A stretch of DNA of 64,000 bases from Oceanobacillus sp. CFH 90083 (GCF_009389585.1 NZ_VIYG01000008.1:110246-174245); one strand, 5' to 3'; counted from the first letter of the stretch, positions 25,777 to 34,303 are shown. The notes: generated by a model from the letters alone, not told the origin. Numbers and translations are program-made.

Positions 25777-26463
25777 ATGATTGAATGTATTGTCCAAAAT
25801 GCAGAAGATGCAAAGAATGCTGAAAAACTGGGAGTAACAAGGTTAGAATTGGTTTCAGCCATCCAATTAGGCGGGTTGACACCAACTTATGGAACGGTCA
25901 AAAGTGTATTGGACAGCGTTCAGATACCTGTGCAGGTAATGATCAGACCGCATGATTATGGATTTATATATACTTCAGATGATAAAGAGGTTATGAAGAA
26001 GGATATTTCTTTACTAGATGAAATGGGGCATAATCGGATTGTTATTGGGGCATTGAACGAAAATAAAACGATAGATACCGTGTTTCTCGATGATTTATTC
26101 AGGGAATTTCCTCGTTTGAATGTTACATTTCATCGTGCTTTTGATGAGGTTAGGGATCAGACAGAGGCCTATCATACTTTAGCGGCTTACCAGAAAAATA
26201 TTCAAAGGATTTTAACTTCTGGCGGTGCAGATGATTGTGCGGGAGGAGTGGATGCTTTAAGGGCGCTTGTTCAATTACAGCATAAATTGCAAGGACCAGG
26301 CATCTTGCCGGGAAGCGGATTGGGTGTTGATAATATACGGGCTTTACATAATGTGATTCAAGCGGATGAATATCATTTTGGGAGTGGGGTTAGAAGGAAT
26401 CGGTCTTTTGAGGAGAGGGTTGATAAGGATAAGGTGGAAGGGGTAAGAAGTGTTTTGGGTTGA
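25777..26463 (+). CDS. cutC: CutC-family protein
   Basis: A 228-residue TIM-barrel protein of the CutC family, once linked to copper homeostasis. Family features are IECIVQNAEDAKNAEKLG, RLELVSAIQLGGLTP, PVQVMIRPHDYGF, VTFHRAFDE, RILTSGG, ILPGSGL and the C-terminal YHFGSGVR. The ATG at 25777 has AAAGGAG 8 nt upstream. Recent views favour a carbohydrate or metabolite enzyme role for CutC, which would fit this sugar-acid context. A short orphan 3' coding fragment follows 3 bp later. Confidence 0.9.
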   Translation: MIECIVQNAEDAKNAEKLGVTRLELVSAIQLGGLTPTYGTVKSVLDSVQIPVQVMIRPHDYGFIYTSDDKEVMKKDISLLDEMGHNRIVIGALNENKTIDTVFLDDLFREFPRLNVTFHRAFDEVRDQTEAYHTLAAYQKNIQRILTSGGADDCAGGVDALRALVQLQHKLQGPGILPGSGLGVDNIRALHNVIQADEYHFGSGVRRNRSFEERVDKDKVEGVRSVLG

Positions 26464-26466
26464 AAG

Positions 26467-26592
26467 GTGCATCCATTCGGTATTGGCAGTGAAGTCTTTA
26501 AATGTGGGAGAAATACCATTATAAAGCGGCGGTTTAAAGAATTAGGATTGCAGAAGGATGAAAAGCTTTCGATGGATATATACTTCAAATAG
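26467..26592 (+). pseudogene. Orphan 3' coding fragment (~41 codons)
   Basis: An open stretch begins 3 bp after cutC, ends in TAG and reads as a plausible protein C-terminus (FGIGSEVFKCGRNTI, then RRFKELGLQKDEKLSMDI). It has no ribosome binding site and is too short to be a full domain. The parent family was not recognised. It may be the surviving end of a gene lost by deletion or recombination. Confidence 0.4.
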
Positions 26593-26677
26593 TTATTGAA
26601 GCAGTTTATATGACTACCTTTTTTCTTCGGAATATGATTCAATAATGACATGAATTGATTAATGAATGGAGAAGATT

Positions 26678-28351
26678 ATGTTACATTTTCATATTATTGC
26701 CCCTTATCAAGCAATGATTCCTATTATAGAAGAATGTCAGCAAATGTTTTCAGATATTAACATCACCTATTCTGTTGGAGATTTGCAGGAGGGGGTGAAG
26801 GCAGCGGTACAAAAAGAAAATGAAGCTGTTGATATATTTATCAGCCGGGGAGGAACGGCTAGAATTTTAAAGGAGCACGTGACGATTCCTGTTGTAGACA
26901 TCCACTTATCTGGTTATGACTTAACACGCTCTTTAACATTAGCTAGTCAAATTCAAGAGAAAACAGCCGTGGTTGGTTTTTCTAATATTACAACGGGTGC
27001 CAGCTCTATTATTGAACTATTGAACTTACCATTAAAGGTTTTTACTGTCACCAGATCAGAAGAGGTAGCTCCCTTATTACTGCATTTAAAGGAAGAGGGA
27101 TATTACCATATTCTTGGAGATGTCATTACAGTTAAGACTTCTGAAGCGATTGGTTTGAGAGGGATGCTGCTGCAATCAGGAAAAGAGTCTATCATCCGGG
27201 CAATCGAAGAAGCTGCCTTTTTAGCAGAACAGCTGCAAAAGCAAACACACCTTAAAACCTTATTTGAAGAATTACTAGTTACAGAGCATCGGAATATCAT
27301 TGTATTTAACCAGTTTAATGAAGTGGTATATAAGCATTTTGAAGATTTTGCTGATAATCCGTTATCTCAGCAGGATTGGTATGTGCTGAACAGCTCTATG
27401 CAATCGGAAAAACATCGATTGACGAAGTATTATCCATATGGTGAGGAGCAGATACGTATTACAGGGTATCGGGGGAAAGAGCAATTTAAACTGTACTTTT
27501 TAGAAAAATACTCTTTAAATAGGCTTCAAGAGCAAGGGATTAGACTGAAATCAGAACTGCAGAAGGAGCCTGTTGCCAGTCAATCTGAACAAATAAAAAA
27601 GCATATGAAAACGATGATTGCTTTATATAAAAAAAATAAACCCATTTTAATAACGGGGGAGAAAGGCACAGGAAAAAAATTCTTGGCGACACAGGTTCAT
27701 ATCAACATCGCACCAAATGATTTAGTAATGGAAATTGACGCTGCTTTATGTAATATGAAAAAAGCAAATGATTTATTTTCCTTGAAACCAAAATGTTTGA
27801 TTTTGTACAATGTGATCCCTGACCAGGAAATGCTCGGATGGATTAGAGATATAAAAAATCTGTGTGAACAGAATAATGTACAGCTGTTTATTACTTCGGA
27901 GCATAGCTGGCCGCATGAGACTGTTGAACATGAAAAGCTTCACCAGATTCATCTTCCAAAGCTTGTTGAAAGGATAGAGGATTTACAGGAGCTGGCTGTT
28001 TACTTTTTAGCTGACTATCATCAAAAATACGGAACTACTGCGATGAAAATTTCAGAGGAAGCTCTTGCCTATTTAAAAGGATTATCCTATCAAAATCATG
28101 TAGATAGTCTGAGAGATTTAATGAAACAAGCTACGTTAAATGAAAAGGACTACATCCTTCATAAAAAAACACTTGCAACCGTATCAGAACAAAGTCAATT
28201 ACCTCAGACATTCCCGATTAATGGAACCTTGAAAGAAATGGAAGCGACGATTATTGCACAGGTTTTGCGGGAAGAGGATAACAATCAAACGAAAGCGGCA
28301 AAACGATTAGGAATTAATCGTGCTACATTATGGAGAAAATTAAAAGAGTGA
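26678..28351 (+). CDS. PrpR-like transcription regulator with degenerate AAA+ domain
   Basis: A 557-residue regulator. Residues 1-185 match the PrpR N-terminal sensor domain (IFISRGGTARIL, VVDIHLSGYDLTRSL, VVGFSN), which binds small acids. A AAA+-like domain has an altered Walker A GEKGTGKK (327-334), but the GAFTGA loop needed to contact sigma-54 is not visible. The C-terminus has a Fis-type helix-turn-helix (NQTKAAKRLGINRATLWRKL). It probably controls the adjacent D-threonate-type operon without sigma-54, since no -24/-12 promoter was found there. The ATG at 26678 has GGAGA at a good distance; the ATG at 26666 does not. Confidence 0.8.
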   Translation: MLHFHIIAPYQAMIPIIEECQQMFSDINITYSVGDLQEGVKAAVQKENEAVDIFISRGGTARILKEHVTIPVVDIHLSGYDLTRSLTLASQIQEKTAVVGFSNITTGASSIIELLNLPLKVFTVTRSEEVAPLLLHLKEEGYYHILGDVITVKTSEAIGLRGMLLQSGKESIIRAIEEAAFLAEQLQKQTHLKTLFEELLVTEHRNIIVFNQFNEVVYKHFEDFADNPLSQQDWYVLNSSMQSEKHRLTKYYPYGEEQIRITGYRGKEQFKLYFLEKYSLNRLQEQGIRLKSELQKEPVASQSEQIKKHMKTMIALYKKNKPILITGEKGTGKKFLATQVHINIAPNDLVMEIDAALCNMKKANDLFSLKPKCLILYNVIPDQEMLGWIRDIKNLCEQNNVQLFITSEHSWPHETVEHEKLHQIHLPKLVERIEDLQELAVYFLADYHQKYGTTAMKISEEALAYLKGLSYQNHVDSLRDLMKQATLNEKDYILHKKTLATVSEQSQLPQTFPINGTLKEMEATIIAQVLREEDNNQTKAAKRLGINRATLWRKLKE

Positions 28352-28360
28352 TTGTAAGAA

Positions 28361-28401
28361 GTCTATGAATGCCATCATATAAGGTATTGATAGGCTTTTT
28401 T
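28361..28401 (+). terminator. Terminator after the PrpR-like regulator gene
   Basis: GTCTATGAATGCC (28361-28373) pairs with GGTATTGATAGGC (28383-28395) with one mismatch and two G-U pairs, followed by six T's. Confidence 0.75.
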
Positions 28402-28516
28402 CATTGAAAGAAGGGATAGTAATGATTGTGTTGCAATATTAAACTATTTTATTTAATTTATATTTATGTGTTGCATTATAAATCAATTTCGTCTAATCTA
28501 GTAATAGAGCGATTAT

Positions 28517-28530
28517 TGAAAACGCTTTAT
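28517..28530 (+). promoter_or_regulatory. cre-like CcpA site upstream of the KdgT-type permease
   Basis: TGAAAACGCTTTAT resembles the catabolite-responsive element TGAAAGCGCTTTCA and lies 22 nt before the permease start, where CcpA binding could block transcription. The last two bases and one central base deviate. Confidence 0.5.
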
Positions 28531-28551
28531 AAAAATGTGGGGGAGATAGTA

Positions 28552-29538
28552 ATGAAAATTAAAGCAACCTTAGATCGTATTCCTGGTGGAATGATGGTTG
28601 TACCATTATTATTGGCTGCAACTATCAATACATTCTTTCCAAATATATTAAGAATTGGCGGTTTTACGGAGGCATTATTTGTTGACAGCTCCAGCGCGCT
28701 TATTTCTTTATTTCTCTTAATTGCCGGTACGCAGATTACGTTTAAAACGGCAGGAACATCTGTTAAAAAAGGTGTGACGTTATTAACGTTTAAATGGGGA
28801 ATTGGGGCAGTAATCGGTTTAATCGCTATTATTTTGGCTGACTCTAATGGTTTATTTTTAGGGCTTGCCCCAATCGCTATTGTTGCAGCTATGACCAACT
28901 CAAATGGAGGGCTTTATATTGCTTTTGCAGGTCAATATGGGAAAGAAGACGATAAGGCAGCCTATCCATTCTTAGCTTTAAGTGATGGTCCATTCTTAAC
29001 CATGGTTGCCTTAGCTATTTTTGGAACGATGGGATTCGCTGAAGGGATGTTCTCACCAACTGACTTTATTGCAGTATTACTTCCGTTAGCGGTAGGTATT
29101 GCTATTGGTAACCTAGACAAGGAAATGGGAGACTTTCTCTATAAAGGAAGCGATAAATTAGTTCCATTCTTTGCTTTTTCATTAGGTATGAGTATTAATT
29201 TTACTGCCATTATTAAAGGCGGATTGAGTGGTGTATTATTAGGGGTAATAACAGTATTACTCACTGGAGGAATCGGGTATCTTATCTTTAAATGGATTGG
29301 CTGGAATCCGATTGTCGGAGCCTCAGAAGGATCAACGGCGGGAAATGCCGTTGGAACACCAATGGCTATTGCAGCTGCGAATGCGTCCTTTATGCCTGTC
29401 GCAGAATTGGCAACAGTTCAAGTGGCAGCGAGCGTTGTGACAACAGCGATATTATTACCAATATTTATCGGTGTATTGGCAAAACGTTTAGAGAAGAAAA
29501 CGGGTAAACCAATTAAAGAGATAAACCCGACGATGTAA
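28552..29538 (+). CDS. KdgT-family sugar-acid permease (2-keto-3-deoxygluconate permease type)
   Basis: A 328-residue membrane transporter of the KdgT family. It begins IKATLDRIPGGMMVVPLLLAA, typical of the family, and has about ten TM helices with glycine-rich loops (MTNSNGGLYIAF, SEGSTAGNAVGTP). Similar permeases accompany dtnK-pdxA2 in other bacteria, where they are thought to import D-threonate or D-erythronate rather than KDG. The ATG at 28552 has GGGGGAG upstream; the frame is open to 28426 but without a site. A terminator-like hairpin separates it from dtnK. Confidence 0.83.
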   Translation: MKIKATLDRIPGGMMVVPLLLAATINTFFPNILRIGGFTEALFVDSSSALISLFLLIAGTQITFKTAGTSVKKGVTLLTFKWGIGAVIGLIAIILADSNGLFLGLAPIAIVAAMTNSNGGLYIAFAGQYGKEDDKAAYPFLALSDGPFLTMVALAIFGTMGFAEGMFSPTDFIAVLLPLAVGIAIGNLDKEMGDFLYKGSDKLVPFFAFSLGMSINFTAIIKGGLSGVLLGVITVLLTGGIGYLIFKWIGWNPIVGASEGSTAGNAVGTPMAIAAANASFMPVAELATVQVAASVVTTAILLPIFIGVLAKRLEKKTGKPIKEINPTM

Positions 29539-29542
29539 ACAA

Positions 29543-29574
29543 TTAAAAAAGCCATAAATCTATGGCTTTTTTAA
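29543..29574 (+). terminator. Terminator or attenuating hairpin between permease and kinase genes
   Basis: TTAAAAAAGCCATA (29543-29556) pairs perfectly with TATGGCTTTTTTAA (29561-29574). As dtnK starts only 17 bp later with no clear promoter of its own, partial read-through is likely. Confidence 0.8.
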
Positions 29575-29590
29575 TGATGGAAGGAGAAGT

Positions 29591-30877
29591 ATGATGAATT
29601 TAGCAATAATTGCAGATGATTTGACAGGTGCGAATGATAGCGGTGTTCAACTGGCGAAATATGGTCTGCAAACATCTGTGTTTTTTAAAATGGATAAAGA
29701 TAATATCCAGAGTAATGAGGCAATTGTATTTGATACGGATAGTAGAGCGATAGCTCCGGCTGAGGCAAAGAAAATAGTGGCTAAGGTTACTCGTTTCTTA
29801 TTAGATGAAGGAATGAATAATATTTATAAAAAGATTGATTCAACCATGAGAGGCAGTATTGGTGCAGAATTAGCGGGAATGCAGCAGGAGCTTCAAGCCG
29901 ATTTTATCTTTATTGCTCCCGGATATCCGTCAAATAACCGCAAAGTCATTGATGGCTATCATTATTTGAATGGAAAGCTTTTGGGAGAGACAGAAATTTC
30001 ACTTGATCCGGTAACACCTGTTACAGAATCTTACCTGCCTGCGTTGCTGGAGAAACAAATTGGCGAAGAGACTGGGTTAATCAGCCTTGCAGAATTACGC
30101 TCTTCGGAAAGGTTTATTGAGAAGTTATATACTTTAAAAGCACAGGGAATTACGTATATTATTGTTGATTCCGAAACAGAGGAAGATCTGCAATTATTTC
30201 TATCAGAGGTAAAAAAAATATCTGCGTCTATCGGTTTAGTGGGATCAGCAGGATTAGCAAATTATTTACCTGCTTATTTTGGATTAGAGGCGAAGGAACA
30301 GACTTATCAGATAGTTAATCAACATAAGCCAATCTTAACAGTCGTAGGAAGTGTCAACGTTCATTCTCGAAATCAGTTAAAGAAGCTGCTCGTTAATCAG
30401 AGTGCATATCCGATAAAAATTGATTCGTATAAAGCTGTTTCTTCTTTGACCGAGAGAAAAGAAGAAGAGCAACGTGTTTATAATGAAGTTAAAAAACAAG
30501 TGGCAACTGGACACGACATTGTTCTATATTCTTCTGGTGAGCGTGATGATATTGATTATGCACGGAAAATTGGTGAAAAAAATGGTTATAATTTTACTGA
30601 AACAAGCAGAGAGATTGTCAGGATGATTGGTGCAGTTGCTGCTCAACTGTTAAATGAGAATATGTTTCAAGGGATTATTATGACTGGCGGAGATACTGCA
30701 AAGAAAATTTGTGAGCATTGGAATATTACTGGATTTACACTTTACGATGAGCTGGAGGTCGGTGTACCCATCTCAAGCTTTATTGGGATAGAAAACTTAT
30801 TTGCAATAACGAAGGCTGGTGGATTCGGTCAAGAGGATGTCTTAATTGATGCCAGTAAGAAATTGAAGGGAGCATAA
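29591..30877 (+). CDS. dtnK: Four-carbon acid sugar kinase, DtnK-like
   Basis: A 428-residue kinase of the DUF1537/OtnK-DtnK family that phosphorylates D-threonate or D-erythronate at O4. The N-terminal domain starts LAIIADDLTGANDSGVQ (the family signature), followed by KKIDSTMRGSIGAEL and APGYPSNNR. The C-terminal nucleotide domain has GSVNVHSRNQ and MTGGDTAK, then a GVPISSFIG-type end. AAGGAGAAGT precedes the ATG pair at 29591/29594. It is followed 13 bp later by pdxA2, the partner dehydrogenase. Confidence 0.9.
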   Translation: MMNLAIIADDLTGANDSGVQLAKYGLQTSVFFKMDKDNIQSNEAIVFDTDSRAIAPAEAKKIVAKVTRFLLDEGMNNIYKKIDSTMRGSIGAELAGMQQELQADFIFIAPGYPSNNRKVIDGYHYLNGKLLGETEISLDPVTPVTESYLPALLEKQIGEETGLISLAELRSSERFIEKLYTLKAQGITYIIVDSETEEDLQLFLSEVKKISASIGLVGSAGLANYLPAYFGLEAKEQTYQIVNQHKPILTVVGSVNVHSRNQLKKLLVNQSAYPIKIDSYKAVSSLTERKEEEQRVYNEVKKQVATGHDIVLYSSGERDDIDYARKIGEKNGYNFTETSREIVRMIGAVAAQLLNENMFQGIIMTGGDTAKKICEHWNITGFTLYDELEVGVPISSFIGIENLFAITKAGGFGQEDVLIDASKKLKGA

Positions 30878-30890
30878 AAAATGAAACAAA

Positions 30891-31879
30891 AACCAATTAT
30901 TGGAATTACAATGGGGGATGCTGCGGGCGTCGGACCGGAAATCATTGTGAAAGCATTGAACCATGAAGAAATATATGAGAATTGCCGCCCTGTTGTAATT
31001 GGAGATAAGAAAATTCTTGAAAGAGTTTTACCAATTGTTAAATCAAACCTGAAAATTAAAAGTGTAGAAGGACCAGAGCAAGCCAATTTTATGCATGGCA
31101 CCATCGATGTGATTGATTTACATTTATTGTCCTCTGATCTGCCTTTTGGAAAAGTATTAGCAGATGCCGGAGATGCTGCTTATCAATATTTAGCGAAAGC
31201 AGTTGAACTTGCAAAAGAAAAACGCATTCAGTCTATTTGTACAGCGCCATTAAACAAAGAAGCCCTCCACAAGGGAGGACATCTGTATCCAGGTCATACT
31301 GAAATCTTGGCAGATTTAACAGAGACAGAGGATTTCTCTATGATGCTGACAACGCCTAATTTGCGGGTGATTCATTTAACAACTCATATGGGATTAATTA
31401 AAGCAATTGAAAGTATTACACCTGAAAGAACGTATAAGGTGGTCAAACTGGCATATGATACTTTGCGTAATGCCGGAATGGAGAATCCTCGAATTGCCGT
31501 ATGCGGCATTAATCCACATGCAGGTGAGAATGGGTTATTTGGCAATGGAGAAGAGGAAGAAAAGCTGGAGCCAGGTATTCAGCGTGCAAAAGAAGAGGGA
31601 ATCGACGTGACTGGCCCGCTTCCAGCAGATACATTATTCTTCAGAGCTGGCCGCGGAGATTTTGATATGGTTGTTGCCTGCTACCATGACCAGGGGCATG
31701 CTCCGATTAAAGTAATGGGAATAGAAGAAGGCGTCAATATAACAGTAGGCTTAAAAGGCGGTATTGTTCGTACCTCTGTCGATCACGGTACAGCGTTTGA
31801 TATTGCAGGGAAAAATATTGCTGATGAAAAAAGTATGATTGCAGCAATTCGATCTGCATATGAATTGGCGCCAAAATAA
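30891..31879 (+). CDS. pdxA2: PdxA2-type 4-phospho-D-threonate/erythronate dehydrogenase
   Basis: A metal- and NAD-dependent oxidative decarboxylase of the PdxA family. Together with DtnK it turns D-threonate or D-erythronate into dihydroxyacetone phosphate. Motifs: GITMGDAAGVGPEI at the N-terminus, CTAPLNKEA, GHTEILA, LTTHMGL, CGINPHAGE with a metal His, and CYHDQGHAPIK. The reading frame is open from 30881; the ATG at 30891 would be out of that frame, so the true start is the ATG at 30881 region (AAAAAATGAAACAAAAACC), giving 332 residues. The DtnK neighbour argues against a role in vitamin B6 synthesis. Confidence 0.6.
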
Positions 31880-31881
31880 AT

Positions 31882-31928
31882 AAAAACATCCTATTGCTCG
31901 CATGATGCCGGGCGATAAGGATGTTTTT
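31882..31928 (+). terminator. Terminator after pdxA2
   Basis: AAAAACATCC (31883-31892) pairs with GGATGTTTTT, with extra pairing of TATTGC with GCGATA closer to the loop. The T run TTTTT follows. It closes the D-threonate-type operon. Confidence 0.85.
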
Positions 31929-32018
31929 GGCTTGTTGACGTTTTTAAGGCCGGACAGAATAAACAAATGTAATAAGGCTTCTTTTTTTAGTGTTTCAAAT
32001 AATGGTATCATAGAAAGT

Positions 32019-32106
32019 GAAGCAGGTAGTGAAATATGAGCTACAATCTTCTAAGGTACGGAGTGATGCTGGGGAAGTAGTTGGCGAAACAAAAATTATC
32101 TTATAG
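32019..32106 (+). pseudogene. 3' fragment of an asparaginase-like gene
   Basis: The last 19 codons read SSKVRSDAGEVVGETKIIL then stop, matching the C-terminus of the intact asparaginase at 24721-25713 with one residue change. At DNA level 32050-32106 differs from 25657-25713 at only a handful of positions, mostly third-codon changes. Upstream similarity fades within ~30 bp (KQ...Y.L residues still align). The TAG stop is shared with the start of the repeat element at 32106. It is not functional alone; it marks an old recombination or insertion boundary. Confidence 0.8.
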
Positions 32107-32260
32107 AGGATGTTCAAAAAGTCCACAAATGCTAAGCGGCGAGGCAATGAACTTCTACTAAGTTCGTCCATGTCGTGTTGGCAACTTCTGTGAAGGGCCG
32201 TTCGTAAAATCATATTGCCTTGACCTTCAAGATCTAATTTGGCACTTTTTGAACACGCAC
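32106..32260 (+). repeat. Full-length 155-bp stop-codon repeat element (copy A)
   Basis: It begins GAGGATGTTCAAAAAGTCC and ends GGCACTTTTTGAACACGCAC, which form imperfect terminal inverted repeats. Perfect TTATA duplications flank it (32101-32105 and 32261-32265). It shares with the copy at 39694 the internal stretch GAACTTCTACTAAG followed by a GTCGT-loop hairpin. No open reading frame of note is present, so it is a MITE-like non-autonomous element. It interrupts the stop codon region of the asparaginase fragment. Confidence 0.85.
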
Positions 32261-32358
32261 TTATAGGATATCTATAGGTGGATGGACACCAGATTTTGTG
32301 TATAGTGAAAAATGCAAAATTAATATTCTCCAGTAAGAATAAATTATAAAAAAACATG

Positions 32359-32387
32359 TTGCAATAATCAGAAACATGTGATAAATT
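32359..32387 (+). promoter_or_regulatory. Possible promoter of the first LacI-type gene
   Basis: TTGCAA (32359-32364) and TAAATT (32382-32387) are 17 nt apart. A TATAAT just downstream is an alternative -10. The operator pair at 32406-32439 lies immediately downstream, where bound repressor would block transcription. Confidence 0.5.
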
Positions 32388-32405
32388 ATAATAAATCAAA
32401 TTACA

Positions 32406-32439
32406 TGAATCCGCTTTCAATAAATTGAATCCGCATTCA
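32406..32439 (+). promoter_or_regulatory. Tandem LacI-type operators
   Basis: TGAATCCGCTTTCA (32406-32419) and TGAATCCGCATTCA (32426-32439) share a TGAATC-CG-xATTCA palindrome with the central CG typical of LacI-family sites. Their centres are 20 bp apart, two helical turns. A third copy lies at 34290. They are the probable autoregulatory sites of the repressor starting at 32459. Confidence 0.75.
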
Positions 32440-32458
32440 CAAGAGGTGAAATGATATT

Positions 32459-33481
32459 TTGAAAGGAAGAGTGAGTGCCTACGATGTAGCAAAATTAGCA
32501 AAAGTTTCACAGAGTACCGTTTCAAGAGTTCTTAATAATTACCCGCATGTAAGAAAAGAAACGAGACAAAGAGTACATGATGCGATCAATACTTTAGGTT
32601 TTTCACCAGATGAAATTGCCAGAAGTCTGGCGAGCAAGAAAACAAATACAATTGGACTGATTGTAGAAGATATTTCTAACTCGTTTTATGCGGAAACAGC
32701 GCATATTATTTTGAGGGAAGCTCAGAAATATGATTATGAAGTGATTATTATTGATGCAGAAACAGATGAAAATAGTTTTGAGAGGGCGATTTCCACACTT
32801 AATGGAAAAAGAGTGGATGGAATCATTGTTGCCTCTACCCGGATGGATAATCAGAAGGTAAAAGAATTCTATGACAAAGGATTTCCTATTATTTTTTATA
32901 ATCGACGGATTTATGGTATTGAAGAAAGTCATTATGTAGAAGTGGACAACAAATTAGGAGCTAAAATGGCAGTTAATCATCTGGTTGAAAACAAGCATAG
33001 AAAAATTGCATTTATTTCGGGGCCTACCATATATTCTACTTTTTATCAACGTTTTGAAGGATATAAAGAAGCTGTTCAGGACAATGGCTTGGAGTACGAT
33101 GAATCGCTTATTTATAAAGGAGAAGTAAGTTACGATCAAGTATTTCAGTTTGCACTAAATCTAATGAGGGACGAAGATAGGCCGACTGCATTTTTTGCTT
33201 CGACGGACCAAATGGCATTGGCTATCATGGATGCAGCAGCGAGAAGTGGAAGGCATATTCCGTTTGATGTTTCTGTTATTGGTTTTGATGACATTGAGAT
33301 TGCGAGTAATCCTTATATTAGCTTGAGTACAATCTCCCAAAGAAAACGAGAAATGGCTGTACTGACATTGCAAAAGTTATTATCACTTATTAATAGTGAT
33401 GATTCAAATGATGAGCCGAATAAAATTACTTTGGAGCCGGAACTAATTATTCGTAAAACAACAGGTGTTAATAATCAATAG
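32459..33481 (+). CDS. LacI-family transcription regulator (first)
   Basis: A 340-residue repressor with an N-terminal LacI helix-turn-helix (AYDVAKLAKVSQSTVSRVLNN) and hinge (PDEIARSLASKKTNTIGLIV). It continues into a periplasmic-binding-protein-like effector domain with DISNSFYAE, YNRRIYG and VIGFDDIEIASNPYISLSTI. TTG start at 32459 with AGAGGTGA ~10 nt upstream. It heads the catabolic cluster that follows on the same strand, and its predicted operators lie directly upstream and again at 34290. The effector is presumably a sugar or sugar acid imported by the cluster. Confidence 0.92.
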   Translation: MKGRVSAYDVAKLAKVSQSTVSRVLNNYPHVRKETRQRVHDAINTLGFSPDEIARSLASKKTNTIGLIVEDISNSFYAETAHIILREAQKYDYEVIIIDAETDENSFERAISTLNGKRVDGIIVASTRMDNQKVKEFYDKGFPIIFYNRRIYGIEESHYVEVDNKLGAKMAVNHLVENKHRKIAFISGPTIYSTFYQRFEGYKEAVQDNGLEYDESLIYKGEVSYDQVFQFALNLMRDEDRPTAFFASTDQMALAIMDAAARSGRHIPFDVSVIGFDDIEIASNPYISLSTISQRKREMAVLTLQKLLSLINSDDSNDEPNKITLEPELIIRKTTGVNNQ

Positions 33482-33508
33482 TATACGAATATTTCAGGAG
33501 GTAGAAAG

Positions 33509-34285
33509 ATGGCTGGATATAAAGCATCTGAGCTGTTTAATTTATCTGGTAAAATAGCAATTGTTACAGGGGCAAGCAAGGGAATTGGAAGAAGTATTGC
33601 TTTGTTATTAGCGCAAAATGGAGCTGATGTTGCTTTAATGGCAAGGAATGAAGAGGAATTGATGGAGATTACCAAAGAGATTGAAAAATTAGGTCAGAAA
33701 GCTCTGCCGATTGCAGTTGATTTAACAGATATTGATGAAATTCCAAACGTCATCGAGAAGGTATATAAGCATTTTGGAAAGATAGATATATTGATTAATA
33801 ATGCTGGAATGAATATCCCAAAGCCGATTGAAGAAGTGACAGAAGAAGATTGGGATCAGGTTATCGATATAAATGTAAAAAGCGTATTTTTCATCACCAA
33901 GGCTGCAGGAAAATATATGAAAGCTGCTGCGCAGGGAAAAATAATCAATGTTTCTTCACAAATGGCTTTTGTAGGATATTATAAACGATCTGCTTACGCT
34001 TCCAGTAAAGGGGCAATCACTCAATTGACAAAATCCCTGGCGATTGAGTGGGCCCCGTATAATATAAATGTCAATGCTGTAGCACCAACTTTTATTGAAA
34101 CACCAATGACAAGAAAGATGCTGGATGATGAAGATTTTAAAAAAGATGTGCTAAGCCGTATCCCTTTAGGTAGGTTAGCAAAAGAAGAAGATTTGTTTGG
34201 TGCATTTGTATTTCTGACATCAAATGCGGCAGATATGGTAACGGGTCAAACACTGATTGTGGACGGAGGATGGACTGTTTGGTAA
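33509..34285 (+). CDS. SDR-family oxidoreductase, gluconate 5-dehydrogenase-like
   Basis: A 258-residue NAD(P)-dependent short-chain dehydrogenase. The nucleotide site is TGASKGIG (20-27), followed by NNAG. The catalytic Ser lies in NVSSQMAF and the YASSK motif supplies Tyr and Lys. The C-terminus TGQTLIVDGGWTVW is typical of classical SDRs. AGGAGG lies 8-9 nt upstream of the ATG. It oxidises or reduces a sugar, polyol or sugar acid, but the substrate cannot be read. It is the first enzyme gene behind the LacI-type repressor. Confidence 0.88.
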   Translation: MAGYKASELFNLSGKIAIVTGASKGIGRSIALLLAQNGADVALMARNEEELMEITKEIEKLGQKALPIAVDLTDIDEIPNVIEKVYKHFGKIDILINNAGMNIPKPIEEVTEEDWDQVIDINVKSVFFITKAAGKYMKAAAQGKIINVSSQMAFVGYYKRSAYASSKGAITQLTKSLAIEWAPYNINVNAVAPTFIETPMTRKMLDDEDFKKDVLSRIPLGRLAKEEDLFGAFVFLTSNAADMVTGQTLIVDGGWTVW

Positions 34286-34289
34286 TTTT

Positions 34290-34303
34290 TGAATGCGGAT
34301 TCA
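34290..34303 (+). promoter_or_regulatory. Third LacI-type operator copy
   Basis: TGAATGCGGATTCA is the exact reverse complement of the operator at 32426-32439. It lies between the SDR and Fe-ADH genes, suggesting that the same repressor controls an internal promoter or loops between sites 1.9 kb apart. Confidence 0.65.

Noticed and set aside
28426..28551. N-terminal extension of the KdgT-type permease
   Set aside because: The added residues do not fit the family, cover a cre-like site, and the good ribosome binding site is at 28552.
28352..28551. Sigma-54 (-24/-12) promoter for the PrpR-like regulator's operon
   Set aside because: TTGCA occurs twice, but no TGGCAC-like element lies 5 nt upstream of either.
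30881..30891. Position 30891 as pdxA2 start
   Set aside because: The in-frame ATG is at 30881 with the reading frame continuing to 31879 (332 residues); 30881 should be taken as the true start of the pdxA2 entry.
31995..32525. 176-codon minus-strand open frame
   Set aside because: It spans the asparaginase fragment, the repeat element, the operators and the start of the LacI gene; no ribosome binding site or motif.
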